Assembly: GCF_001886815.1 (NCBI RefSeq)
Contig: NZ_CP018099.1
Location: 1,982,501-2,046,500, forward strand
Source: Caldithrix abyssi DSM 13497
GTDB taxonomy: Bacteria > Calditrichota > Calditrichia > Calditrichales > Calditrichaceae
Length of the DNA stretch: 64,000 nt
Direction: 5' to 3'
Part shown: one piece after another, positions 19,117 through 27,411 of the stretch
Layout: each line of letters opens with the position of its first letter
Position numbering within the stretch: the stretch's first letter is position 1
Program-made: the position numbers and the translations under genes
Notes under the pieces: model-generated
The model's database searches: none
Told to the model about the DNA's origin: nothing
The model's input: the letters and a program-made list of their open reading frames with translations, nothing else

Positions 19117-20865
19117 TTATCGAATTAAAAGCGCCTTTTGCGCCCTTTTTTGACCGTTAATTTCAAGCGTCACAAAATAAGCGCCCGAAGGACAAATTCG
19201 GTTTTGGTCGTCTCTGCCATTCCAGCGCAGGACGAACGTTCCCGCCGCCTGAAAGCGGTTGATTAACTGGCGGATTTTTTTGCCGCCAAGGTCGTACACC
19301 GCCAGCTCTACTTTGCCCGCCTTATCTATTTGAAAACGAATTTGTGTCTCGTTATTGAACGGATTGGAGTAGATCGATAGCAGTTCAAAAACGTTCGGCG
19401 TTGGTTCCGCTTCGTGTGCGGCGCTGGTGGGCTGCAGTTCGTCCGCCCCCACATCCACGCGGCTGCCCGCCAATCGATTTTCATGATCCATGTCCCGCTC
19501 ATCGTCGGCCGGAATAAACGTGGGACTGCCGGCATCGACGGCCGGCGAAGCGCTGGAAAGGTGGAAATCGGCCTGCGCCGCGTCGGTGAACAGCGGATCG
19601 GCAAAAAACGAATGCGCATCCTGGCCGCTACCGGCCTGATAGCCGGAAAAACTGCTGTAATGGCGGTTGTTCCAGGTCCAACTGGCGCTGTTTTCTCCGG
19701 CTTCGGCGTACCACAGGTTGTAATCCAGCAGGTTGTTTACGTTGCCGCTTTCGGAGTAGAGCAACACGTTTTGATCGTTGGCGTAAAAGATATTGTTGTA
19801 CAGCTCGTTCTCTTCGGCGTATTGAATCCACAGCTCGCCCAGGCCCTGATGCTGCACATCGTTTTGGTAGCAGGTGTTTCCGGTAAAAACGCAGTTTTTT
19901 ACGCGGCCGGTGTTTACATCGTAGCCGCCAAAGACCAAACCGGCTTTGTCGTTTTTGTAGATGATGTTATTGCGCACCGTAATGCCGGTGGTGACCACGT
20001 TCTGATTTTCAGCGCCGATTTCGATGCCCAGATCGCATTCAGAGACCACATTGTTTTCAATAATAATATCCTGCCCGCCGTCCACGTAAATGCCCGCGGC
20101 CCAGCCTCCTCCATAAGACGAGTTGGCTCGATACACCTGATTCCATGCGCAGCGTCCATTACGCGCAAATCTGGAGCTCAGCCAGTCCTCGCCGCCAATA
20201 AAGTCGATGCCAATGTTGTTCACATCTTCTATCAGATTATTGGTGACCTCAAACTGCTCCACGTTGCCGTTTAAGGTGAGTGCCTCGCTCCATGCCGGAT
20301 CGCAATCGTGAATGTGGTTGCCGTCGATGATCAGGTGGTTAATGGAGCGGTTGTCATCGGCGCCGTAGATGGTGATGCCCATGGCGCCGCCGTCTTGTGC
20401 GCCGCCGCGAATCTCATGAATTTCATTGTCGCGGATTTCAATGTAAGAGCCATAGCCGTAAACGCGGATACCCGATCCCTCCGGGGTATTGACGTTGCGA
20501 ATTTCGAAACCGATGATGCGTACGTAGCTGACATTTTCCAGATAGATCATGTCGTCTGTGTAGCTGGCCGGATTGTTTGGCACGCCCGAACCGTCCAGAA
20601 TGGGATGTTCGCCCGGGTAGGCCATTAAGGTGATGTAACCGTTCGTCGCGTCGCCGCCGTGATCGAAATTGATTTTTTCAAAATAAGGGGTAGATTTTTC
20701 CCGCACCAGGATGGAATCGCCCGCCGAAGCATGGTCAATGGCCGCCTGCACGCTGGTGTAGTGTCCGCCGCTTTCCGCCACAACAATGACGTCGGCCCTG
20801 TTGTTTGTGACGGAAAAAATGAAATGAAAGCAAAGATAGAGAACAATGAAGTTACTTTTCTTCAT
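19117..20865 (-). CDS. Secreted right-handed parallel beta-helix protein with sorting domain
   Basis: A 582-residue secreted protein with a signal peptide (about 1-25). The start (ATG 20865) overlaps the kinase gene by 14 bp. The N-terminal part (TSVQAAIDHASAGDSILV) and the repeated short N-rich turns (NNLIEDVNNIGIDF, IIENNVVSECDLGIEIG, VRNNIIYKNDKAGLVF) are typical of pectate-lyase-like parallel beta-helices. It then shows a choice-of-anchor-Q-like ending (DVGADELQP) and a C-terminal sorting domain (SIYSNPFNNETQIRF, YDLGGKKIRQL). Beta-helix proteins often bind or cleave polysaccharides. Catalytic residues cannot be assigned. Confidence 0.85.
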   Translation of the reverse strand: MKKSNFIVLYLCFHFIFSVTNNRADVIVVAESGGHYTSVQAAIDHASAGDSILVREKSTPYFEKINFDHGGDATNGYITLMAYPGEHPILDGSGVPNNPASYTDDMIYLENVSYVRIIGFEIRNVNTPEGSGIRVYGYGSYIEIRDNEIHEIRGGAQDGGAMGITIYGADDNRSINHLIIDGNHIHDCDPAWSEALTLNGNVEQFEVTNNLIEDVNNIGIDFIGGEDWLSSRFARNGRCAWNQVYRANSSYGGGWAAGIYVDGGQDIIIENNVVSECDLGIEIGAENQNVVTTGITVRNNIIYKNDKAGLVFGGYDVNTGRVKNCVFTGNTCYQNDVQHQGLGELWIQYAEENELYNNIFYANDQNVLLYSESGNVNNLLDYNLWYAEAGENSASWTWNNRHYSSFSGYQAGSGQDAHSFFADPLFTDAAQADFHLSSASPAVDAGSPTFIPADDERDMDHENRLAGSRVDVGADELQPTSAAHEAEPTPNVFELLSIYSNPFNNETQIRFQIDKAGKVELAVYDLGGKKIRQLINRFQAAGTFVLRWNGRDDQNRICPSGAYFVTLEINGQKRAQKALLIR

Positions 20866-21811
20866 AACCAAAACGCTCTTTTGCGATTTTCATTACCTGA
20901 TCGAAATTTCTGAAAGCCGTAGTGCCTCCGGCGGCTGTGGTGTTAATGGCTCCGCAAAGGTTGCCAAAACGCTGGCACTCTTCCAGCGGCGCGCCCTGAA
21001 TAAATTTAAAGATGAATCCGGCATTAAAGCTATCGCCTGCGCCAATAGCATCCACAACCTGCTCGTTTTTGAAGGCCGGCAATCGGATTTCCTTTTTCGT
21101 TTTACCGTCGAAAAGATGGGAACCTTCGTTTCCCAGTTTTACGACGACGGTGTTGATGTTGGCCCCCAGTTTATGGACCGCTTCTTTCAGATTGACCTGT
21201 CCTGTTAGGTAAACGAGCTCCTGGCGATTGGGTAAAAAGATATCCACATAGGGTAGAATATTTGCGGCGTCCAGTTCCCATTTTTCTTCGGGATCCCATT
21301 GCATGTCGAAAGAGGTGGTCAGGCCCAGCTCTCTGGCCATCCTGAACAGCTGGCCCACGTCTTTTTTGATGCCGGGTTGCAAAAAATACGAAGAAAAGTG
21401 CAGATGCCGGGCTTGCTTTAACTGTTCGGCAGAAATGTCTTGAATCGTCAAATGATTCATGGCGCCGGGATGGGTGATCATGGCCCGGTCTTCCTCATAA
21501 TTCAGAACAATGGTTGCGCCGGTGTTTAAATTTTTGTCCTGGATGATGAACTCCGTGCTCACGCCTTTTTTTTGCAAGCTGTCCAGCGTCAGTTGACCGA
21601 ACTGATCGTGTCCGATTTTTCCTATGAAGGCAACCCTGGCTCCCAGGGCGCTCAGGTTGCTGGCAAAGATGGCGGACGAACTGCCCAGGGTAAGGGTCAT
21701 CTGATCCGCTAACTTTTCCTTGCCCATTTCGGGAAAACCGTCAATTTTGTTGAGAATTAAATCAACGTTCAATTCGCCCACAACAATCACATCATATTTT
21801 ACCGAACCCAT
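20852..21811 (-). CDS. PfkB-family sugar kinase (candidate tagatose-6-phosphate or galactosamine kinase)
   Basis: A 319-residue cytoplasmic kinase of the ribokinase/PfkB family. It has the N-terminal GELNVDLIL, the mid motif LTLGSSSAIFASNLSALGARV, and the catalytic signature DAIGAGDSFNAGF with base D260. The substrate is not readable from sequence. In the AgaS-KbaYZ pathway the missing activity is tagatose-6-phosphate kinase, so that is the favoured call; sugar phosphorylation after import is the alternative. The AAGGA just before the ATG touches it, so the upstream AGGGG about eight bases away, or the tandem AGGAG-containing repeats, may serve as the ribosome-binding site. Confidence 0.87.
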   Translation of the reverse strand: MGSVKYDVIVVGELNVDLILNKIDGFPEMGKEKLADQMTLTLGSSSAIFASNLSALGARVAFIGKIGHDQFGQLTLDSLQKKGVSTEFIIQDKNLNTGATIVLNYEEDRAMITHPGAMNHLTIQDISAEQLKQARHLHFSSYFLQPGIKKDVGQLFRMARELGLTTSFDMQWDPEEKWELDAANILPYVDIFLPNRQELVYLTGQVNLKEAVHKLGANINTVVVKLGNEGSHLFDGKTKKEIRLPAFKNEQVVDAIGAGDSFNAGFIFKFIQGAPLEECQRFGNLCGAINTTAAGGTTAFRNFDQVMKIAKERFGYEEK

Positions 21812-21822
21812 TCCTTACACCC

Positions 21823-21862
21823 CTAAACTTCTAAACTCCTAAACTCCTAAACCTCTAAACTC
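21823..21862. repeat. Five tandem 8-bp units upstream of the PfkB gene
   Basis: Five consecutive units of CTAAACTC (with two variants, CTAAACTT and CTAAACCT) occupy the 58-bp gap between the DMT permease and kinase genes. On the coding (minus) strand the units read GAGTTTAG and create repeated AGGAG strings, which resemble Shine-Dalgarno sequences. Copy number could vary by slippage. Confidence 0.85.
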
Positions 21863-21869
21863 CCACCCC

Positions 21870-22742
21870 TTATTCCTCTTCAATTGCCAGTAAAAAGGCC
21901 GACACAATGGCCAGAACCATACCTGCAATAATGACCGGCTGGGGGATAACCTGGTAAATGATCAACGAAATCACAATGGTAATCACCGGCGCCAGGGCAT
22001 TGGTCATGGGGCTGACGATCATGGCCTTTCCATAGCGAAAAGCAAAAACCAGCATCAGGGCGCCGATGGAATTGAGAATCTGGATCATGGCCGTCAGGTA
22101 GGGCCCTTTAAAGCCCCAGTTGATCGGCTGTGAAAAGTCGGTCATCAATAAGGCGACGGGGATGAGCAGAATGCCGGTTAGAGTCATGTAAAAGAAGATG
22201 CTTTCGGCTTTCATGGTTTTGTTTGCAAACTTCATGACGTAGGCCTGAAAGCCCCAGGCCAGAAAGACGATCAATGAAAGAACGATCCACAGGTAGCCGC
22301 TGTCTCCATTGTTGGTGGCGGATTGATAAGAGAGCAGTGGGATAGCGATCAATGCCAGCACGATTCCCAGCCAGCCGCGCACGCTGGCCCGTTCTTTTAA
22401 AAAGATGTAAGATAATAAGATGGTTACCACCGGCGAGAGAGAAATGAAAGGAAAAACCAGGTACGCCGGACCGGATCGCAGGGCCTGAAAGAGAATGAGC
22501 TGACCGCCGGCTCCGGTAAAGCCGATTACCAGGCCTAAAAAGATCGATTTGCGGTCGCTTTCCAGTTTCCAGCCCACTAAAGAGAGGGCAATGGTTGCGG
22601 GAATAATCATGGTTAAGGCCCAAACGGAGTAACCCAGCGTGGCCGGGAAACCCGCTTTTTCCGGGATTTCGATTAAAGCGCCCCACACGCCCCAGAAAGT
22701 GGTTGTGATAATGGCGTAAAGTAGCCAGGGTCTCTTCTTCAT
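21870..22742 (-). CDS. DMT-superfamily (EamA-like) permease
   Basis: A 290-residue inner-membrane protein with about ten hydrophobic helices in two repeats, typical of the drug/metabolite (EamA) transporters: TFWGVWGALIEIPEKAGFP at the N-terminus, PAYLVFPFISLSPVVTILLSYIFLKERASVRGWLGI at the end of the first repeat. Its start overlaps the KbaZ-like gene by four bases. In the E. coli aga/kba clusters the sugar enters by a PTS; here this carrier is the only transporter in the cytoplasmic-enzyme block, so uptake of galactosamine or a related sugar is inferred. Confidence 0.88.
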   Translation of the reverse strand: MKKRPWLLYAIITTTFWGVWGALIEIPEKAGFPATLGYSVWALTMIIPATIALSLVGWKLESDRKSIFLGLVIGFTGAGGQLILFQALRSGPAYLVFPFISLSPVVTILLSYIFLKERASVRGWLGIVLALIAIPLLSYQSATNNGDSGYLWIVLSLIVFLAWGFQAYVMKFANKTMKAESIFFYMTLTGILLIPVALLMTDFSQPINWGFKGPYLTAMIQILNSIGALMLVFAFRYGKAMIVSPMTNALAPVITIVISLIIYQVIPQPVIIAGMVLAIVSAFLLAIEEE

Positions 22743-24100
22743 AGTCGCTCCATTGCTAATGAATTTTGATTTTGCGTGAATGTCAAAGAGTTTTGAATTT
22801 GCGTCGCCTCCGCGTATTGCTTTAATACGCTTTGAATTTTGTTCAAAATCAGCGCCTGCGGATCGTTGGTTAACGTTCCTTGGCGAATACGTTGGTATTC
22901 CTCTGGCATGAACTGGCTTACCAAAGTTAGAGGAATGGAAATTTGTTGCAAGTTTTTTAGCAATTGGCGCAGGGCCTTTTGAACCTTTGGAAACGGCCAG
23001 TAGTAACGAATGCGGTCGCTCAGGCTAAACCGCTGCGCAAAGCGTACTTCTTCCTTTGTTCCGCCGTAATGCTTTTGCCAGTAAGCAGGGTTTTTGTCCA
23101 TCGTTTGGTCCAGCGTTTCCAGAATGGCAGAAGGTTTGAGCGCTCTGTGCAATGGCAAAAGCTCTTTTTCCATAAAGGCCAGAGCAAAAATGGCTTCGCG
23201 CAGGGCAAAGGTGAGCGCAGGCCCGACCTTTAAAATGGCAAAGTGATCTTTTACCATCTGGCGCAAAAGAGGTGCGGTCTGGTAATCAGTAGAGTGCGCT
23301 TCATAAACCAGCTGCGAATGGCTTTCAATAAAATCTTTTAAGGCCGCCGCTCTGTCGGGAGCGTATTCAAAAACGATTTGATCGGCGAATTCAACGCCTG
23401 GCTGCACGACAACGGCGCAAACTCTTTCGTAAGCCGCTTCCAGGCCGTTTTTTTCAAAGGCCCGCCGCACGTGATCAATGGTCTGTTGAACCTCTTTTAC
23501 CTCCGTAATATGGATCTGGTTCAGCGCTTCTTGCGCGCCGCCCGGGATGGGCACGTCGCTGCCGACAATGTAAACAGGCGGCGGAAAGAGTTGGTCGCTC
23601 TGCCGGTAAGTTTGTTCGGCCACGGCGCATAATTCTGCGGTACGTTGAGCGATTGTTTCGACTGGAAGGCGGCCGGCGGAATCTGTGGCATCGTTTTGCA
23701 AGGGCATGGTGGCGTCTAAGTGGATTTTGGAAAAGCCGGCTTTAACATAAGCGGCAATCTGCTCTCTGGCGTAGTCCATGGCCCGGGAGGCGCTCAGTTT
23801 TGTCCAGCGGTTGGGCCCCAGATGGTCGCCGCCCAGGATTAATCCCTGTGGATCGTAATTGTTTTCGGCTGCCAGTTCAAGCGTCATTGTTTTAAAATCT
23901 TCGGGCCGCATGCCGGTGTAACCGCCGAATTGATCTACCTGGTTGGAAGTGGCCTCAATAAGTAGCAAAGACTGATCCTTTTGCGCCTGTAGCATGGCCG
24001 CTTTCAAAACAAAGGGATTGGCCGAACAGACGGAATAAATACCGACCGGCGTTCCTTTTTTGTGTCGCTCGATTAATTTATTTAAAGGATGCAGACTCAT
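22739..24100 (-). CDS. kbaZ: KbaZ/GatZ-like protein (tagatose-bisphosphate aldolase non-catalytic subunit / tagatose-6-phosphate kinase-like)
   Basis: A 453-residue protein recognisable from GIYSVCSANPFVLKAAM, IEATSNQVDQFGGYTGMRP, LILGGDHLGPNRW, KIHLDATMPLQND and VGSDVPIPGGAQE, all conserved in GatZ/KbaZ/AgaZ. In E. coli the protein is needed for full activity and stability of the GatY/KbaY aldolase. It overlaps the AgaS-like gene by four bases and the permease gene by four, showing a tightly coupled unit. Length is near the usual ~425-430 residues plus a short tail. Confidence 0.92.
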   Translation of the reverse strand: MSLHPLNKLIERHKKGTPVGIYSVCSANPFVLKAAMLQAQKDQSLLLIEATSNQVDQFGGYTGMRPEDFKTMTLELAAENNYDPQGLILGGDHLGPNRWTKLSASRAMDYAREQIAAYVKAGFSKIHLDATMPLQNDATDSAGRLPVETIAQRTAELCAVAEQTYRQSDQLFPPPVYIVGSDVPIPGGAQEALNQIHITEVKEVQQTIDHVRRAFEKNGLEAAYERVCAVVVQPGVEFADQIVFEYAPDRAAALKDFIESHSQLVYEAHSTDYQTAPLLRQMVKDHFAILKVGPALTFALREAIFALAFMEKELLPLHRALKPSAILETLDQTMDKNPAYWQKHYGGTKEEVRFAQRFSLSDRIRYYWPFPKVQKALRQLLKNLQQISIPLTLVSQFMPEEYQRIRQGTLTNDPQALILNKIQSVLKQYAEATQIQNSLTFTQNQNSLAMERL

Positions 24101-25290
24101 GCCTTTTCCAATTTTTGTTCATAGGGATACAGTTTAACGCCCTGAACCACACGACTAATGGCCCCGCTAACGGACGGTTGATCGGGTTCAAGGTCGAAAA
24201 AGAGCGATTTGTAAAAACCTAACATCTGCGCCGGCAGAACGCTAACCACGGTTAAAAATTCTTCGCCCAAACTCGTATGGTTTTCGTTGAGAATGATTTT
24301 TAGCTCGGGTTTTATTCCCGGCAATTCGCTTTCGGAAATGGCAATCCCGAAAATGCCTTTCTGGCCCCTGTAAATCGACTTAACCAGATCCATCTCGTAT
24401 AGCTGGGGATAACGGCGATTGGAAAAGATGTACACCATCAGCGTTTCAGAATCAATCACCGCCTTGGGGCCATGTCGAAATCCTAAAAAGGTGTCAAACT
24501 TGCAAATGACCTTGCCGTCGGTTAATTCTTGCAATTTGAGATGAGATTCCCGGGCAACGCCCTGAAAAATGCCAGACCCCAGAAATACCGCCCGCTTAAA
24601 AGGCAATTGCGCGGCCTGTTTTATAGGCAGCGCATACTGGCTTAAGACTTTGTGACCGTAATCGGCCAGGGTTTCAACCGTTCCTTCCAGCAGGTGTAAT
24701 TCATCCAATCTGGAAATAAGCAGGCCGGAAAGCAACATGGATGTAAAGCTGCCGGTCATGGCCAGACTCTGGTCATTGGCCTCCGGAGGAAGTAAAAAGA
24801 CGAAGCTGTTCGCTGGATTGGCTTTTTGCGCCAGATGGCCGTTGGCATTGCAGGTGATGATAAGATGATGAATGTCGTCGCAAAATTCATTGGCCAGTTC
24901 GACGGTTTTAATGCTTTCGGGACTGTTGCCGGAACGGGCAAAGGAAATCAGCAGAGTGGGCGTCTGGCGTAAAAAGTAGTATTCCGGATGGGTGACGATG
25001 TCGGTGGTGGCAACGGCCCGGCTGACCAGGCCGAGGTTTTTCTGGAAAACGCCCTGCAAAACTTCGCCAATAAAGGCCGAAGTGCCGGCGCCGGTAAAAA
25101 GAATCTGCAATCCCGGCTTCTGGAACAGTGGGTCTAAAAAACGGCGCAGTTCGTCTTTTACGATAGTCAGGAACTGGAATGTTTTAAGCCACAGTTCGGG
25201 CTGTCCGGCGATTTCTTGCCCGGTGTTCAGGGCGCCAAGGTCTTTAAGGTCGGAGTAAGAAATATCTGGAAACAATTTAAAACCTTTCAA
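24097..25290 (-). CDS. agaS: AgaS-type SIS-domain sugar isomerase/deaminase
   Basis: A 397-residue protein with two SIS domains, closely patterned on E. coli AgaS: ILFTGAGTSAFIGE, LLISFARSGNSPESIKTVELANEF, HLIITCNANG, LGSGIFQGVARESHLKLQELTDGK, FLGFRHGPKAVID and the terminal RVVQGVKLYPYEQK. AgaS converts galactosamine-6-phosphate to tagatose-6-phosphate plus ammonia. The frame opens directly after a stop with TTG at 25290; a second TTG at 25275 has AAAGG seven bases upstream and is an alternative start. It is the first gene of the long minus-strand unit, divergent from the DeoR-type regulator. Confidence 0.92.
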   Translation of the reverse strand: MKGFKLFPDISYSDLKDLGALNTGQEIAGQPELWLKTFQFLTIVKDELRRFLDPLFQKPGLQILFTGAGTSAFIGEVLQGVFQKNLGLVSRAVATTDIVTHPEYYFLRQTPTLLISFARSGNSPESIKTVELANEFCDDIHHLIITCNANGHLAQKANPANSFVFLLPPEANDQSLAMTGSFTSMLLSGLLISRLDELHLLEGTVETLADYGHKVLSQYALPIKQAAQLPFKRAVFLGSGIFQGVARESHLKLQELTDGKVICKFDTFLGFRHGPKAVIDSETLMVYIFSNRRYPQLYEMDLVKSIYRGQKGIFGIAISESELPGIKPELKIILNENHTSLGEEFLTVVSVLPAQMLGFYKSLFFDLEPDQPSVSGAISRVVQGVKLYPYEQKLEKA

Positions 25291-25487
25291 TTACTTTCGT
25301 AAAGTATCAAATCCTTTCGTAACGAAAGATAATAAAGTTGTAAAGACTTGTCAAAAAAAATATGAAAGCTTTTGAATTTTTTTTCATCTGTCTATTAATT
25401 TGTTGTAAATTAAAGGCATGGGCGGTGATTGACAGGCGCTGCATTATTTTTTAAGTTAGTTTGGAAAGAGTAATGAAAGGTTTTGAA
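25276..25487. promoter_or_regulatory. Divergent control region with two 15-bp palindromes and three 14-bp repeats (putative AgaR operators)
   Basis: Between agaS and the regulator gene are TACTTT-CGT-AAAGTA (25292-25306) and CTTTCG-TAA-CGAAAG (25314-25328), two palindromes with six-base arms whose CTTTCG cores lie 20 bp apart. In addition a 14-bp motif TGAAAGNTTTTRAA occurs at 25276-25289 (minus strand, over the agaS start), 25363-25376 and 25474-25487 (plus strand, the last just before the regulator start). The palindromes and repeats are seen; binding by the adjacent DeoR-family repressor is inferred. Confidence 0.6.
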
Positions 25488-25491
25488 AGTA

Positions 25492-26277
25492 ATGGCTGTA
25501 GAAGAACATGATCGGGAAATGACGGTTCAGCGTCGGGCCAGAATCTTAGAGCTCATTGAACGGGAGGGACAGGTGCAGGTTTCCTCTTTGAGCAAGGCCT
25601 TCAGAGTTAGTTCGGTAACCATTCGCAATGATCTGTCTCATCTGGAAAAGAAGAATCTGTTAATCCGCACGCGCGGCGGCGCCATTCGTCCCCAGCGCGT
25701 GGCCGTCGATTTTAAGATTACCGAAAAGGCGCAAAAACACTTTAAAGAAAAGCAGGCCATCGGGCGTAAGGCCGCCGAATTGATTCAGGAAGGCGACACT
25801 ATTATTCTTGACTCCGGTACCACCACACAGGAAATTGCCAAAAATCTGGGGCATTTTAAAGAGCTAACGGTGATCACCAATGCCCTGAACATCGCCCATC
25901 TACTGGCTGATTACACCAATATCCGCGTGCTGGTTCCCGGCGGCATTTTGCGGAAAAATGCGCTTTCCCTGGTGGGGCCCATGGCCGAAAGCGCCATTAA
26001 GAACTACTATTGCGATAAGTTGTTTCTGGGCGTGGATGGCATCGACGCCCAGTTTGGCATTTCCACGCCCAACGTGGAAGAAGCTTACCTGAACCGAATC
26101 ATGATCAGCATCTCGCGCGAGGTGTATGTGGTTACCGATTCCAGTAAATTCAACAAACGAAGTTTTGCCTTTATTGCGCCTATGGAAAAGATTAACGCGG
26201 TAATTACCGACCAAAATATCCCGCCGCAAGAACGGGAAAAGCTGGAAAAACTGGGGCTGCAGGTCATTTTGGTTTAA
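25492..26277 (+). CDS. agaR: DeoR-family transcriptional regulator (AgaR-like)
   Basis: A 261-residue DeoR-type repressor. Residues about 8-65 form the helix-turn-helix domain (RRARILELIEREGQVQVSSLSKAFRVSSVTIRNDLSHL), and the rest is the sugar-phosphate sensor domain (GDTIILDSGTTTQEIAKNL, NALNIAHLL, LVPGGILRK, DKLFLGVDGID, VTDSSKF). The ATG at 25492 is preferred over a TTG at 25483 because of its better spacing from GAAAGG. The gene is divergent from agaS and the palindromes between them are its likely operators; the inducer would be a phosphorylated sugar from this pathway. Confidence 0.88.
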   Translation: MAVEEHDREMTVQRRARILELIEREGQVQVSSLSKAFRVSSVTIRNDLSHLEKKNLLIRTRGGAIRPQRVAVDFKITEKAQKHFKEKQAIGRKAAELIQEGDTIILDSGTTTQEIAKNLGHFKELTVITNALNIAHLLADYTNIRVLVPGGILRKNALSLVGPMAESAIKNYYCDKLFLGVDGIDAQFGISTPNVEEAYLNRIMISISREVYVVTDSSKFNKRSFAFIAPMEKINAVITDQNIPPQEREKLEKLGLQVILV

Positions 26278-26508
26278 ACAGCGCGAGGCGCCGGCAAATA
26301 CAGCAAACAATACGGTCGGGCCTCAAAAAATAGCGGGACCGTTGCAAACCATGATGTATTGTAGTGTTATCCCCATGGTGAAACGAACTCCCCCGTTCAG
26401 TAATTTTTCTCATAAAAAAGCGCGCCTCTTGATTTTAATTGAATATGGTTACATTTTTATAAACAAAGAATAAACGTTGAGTACGGCTCTGTAAGGCGGG
26501 TGAAAATC

Positions 26509-27372
26509 ATGCCCCATTCGATTCGTCTCATGTTCCTCAGTCTGGAAGGCCTGGCCCTGGGCGATGCCTTTGGCGAGCAATTTTTTAACAGGGCCAACGC
26601 CAAATATTTTCATGCGCAGGCGTTGCCCCCGGGCCAGTGGAAGTGGAGCGACGATACGCACATGGCCTTATCCATTGTGGAGATGTTAAAAGAAGAGGGG
26701 ACCATCGATCCCGACATGCTGGCAAAAAAATTTGCCTTTCGTTATTCTCAACAGCCCTGGCGCGGTTACGGCTGGGGCGCCGCCCGTCTTTTACGGGCCG
26801 TTGCCGAAGGCGGCGACTGGCGGAAGCTGGCGCCTGCATTATTTAAAGGCGGTTCCTATGGCAACGGCGCAGCCATGCGCGTCGCCCCGCTTGGCGCCTT
26901 TTTTAAAGATGATTTCCAGCGGCTGATCAATGAGGCGCGCAAATCGGCCATGGTTACCCATGCGCATCCCGAAGGACAGGCCGGCGCCATTGCCGTGGCT
27001 GTGGCCGCCGGTCTTGCAGGCAGAAAGGCGAAATTGACGGGTAGCGATTTTATCGCCGTTGTGGCAGAATGGACGCCGGAGAGCGTGGTGCGCGATAAAC
27101 TCATTTTAGCAACGCGCATGGAGGCTGAAGATTTTGATAACGCCGTGCAAACGCTGGGAACGGGCCGCCGTGTTTCCGCTCAGGATACGGTTCCCTTTTG
27201 CGTTTGGTGTGTCGCCCATTTTGGCCATCATTTTGAAACCGCGCTCTGGAAATGCGTGGCCGGCCGCGGCGATATGGACACCACATGCGCCATCGTGGGA
27301 GGCATCGCAGCCCTGCGCTGCGGCCGCCTGCCGCAAAACTGGCTGGAACATCGCGAGCCGCTGGAAATTTGA
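26509..27372 (+). CDS. ADP-ribosylglycohydrolase-family protein
   Basis: A 287-residue protein of the ADP-ribosyl-hydrolase (DraG/ARH) fold: LGDAFGEQFF, WKWSDDTHMALSI (the paired Asp that bind divalent metal) and the C-terminal GRGDMDTTCAIVGGIAAL with a second Asp pair. The family removes ADP-ribose from proteins or other acceptors using Mg. The ATG at 26509 follows AAGGCGGG at about ten bases; a GTG at 26500 overlaps that site. It begins a same-strand cluster with an aldehyde dehydrogenase and a GMC oxidoreductase. The 231 bp before it show no other feature. Confidence 0.87.
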   Translation: MPHSIRLMFLSLEGLALGDAFGEQFFNRANAKYFHAQALPPGQWKWSDDTHMALSIVEMLKEEGTIDPDMLAKKFAFRYSQQPWRGYGWGAARLLRAVAEGGDWRKLAPALFKGGSYGNGAAMRVAPLGAFFKDDFQRLINEARKSAMVTHAHPEGQAGAIAVAVAAGLAGRKAKLTGSDFIAVVAEWTPESVVRDKLILATRMEAEDFDNAVQTLGTGRRVSAQDTVPFCVWCVAHFGHHFETALWKCVAGRGDMDTTCAIVGGIAALRCGRLPQNWLEHREPLEI

Positions 27373-27411
27373 CGATGGTTAAACGGTAATTATTTACAGA
27401 GGATGTCTTTT

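Noticed and set aside
19414-20274. Open frame of 286 codons on the plus strand
   Set aside because: Antisense to the beta-helix gene; no start signal and no domain.
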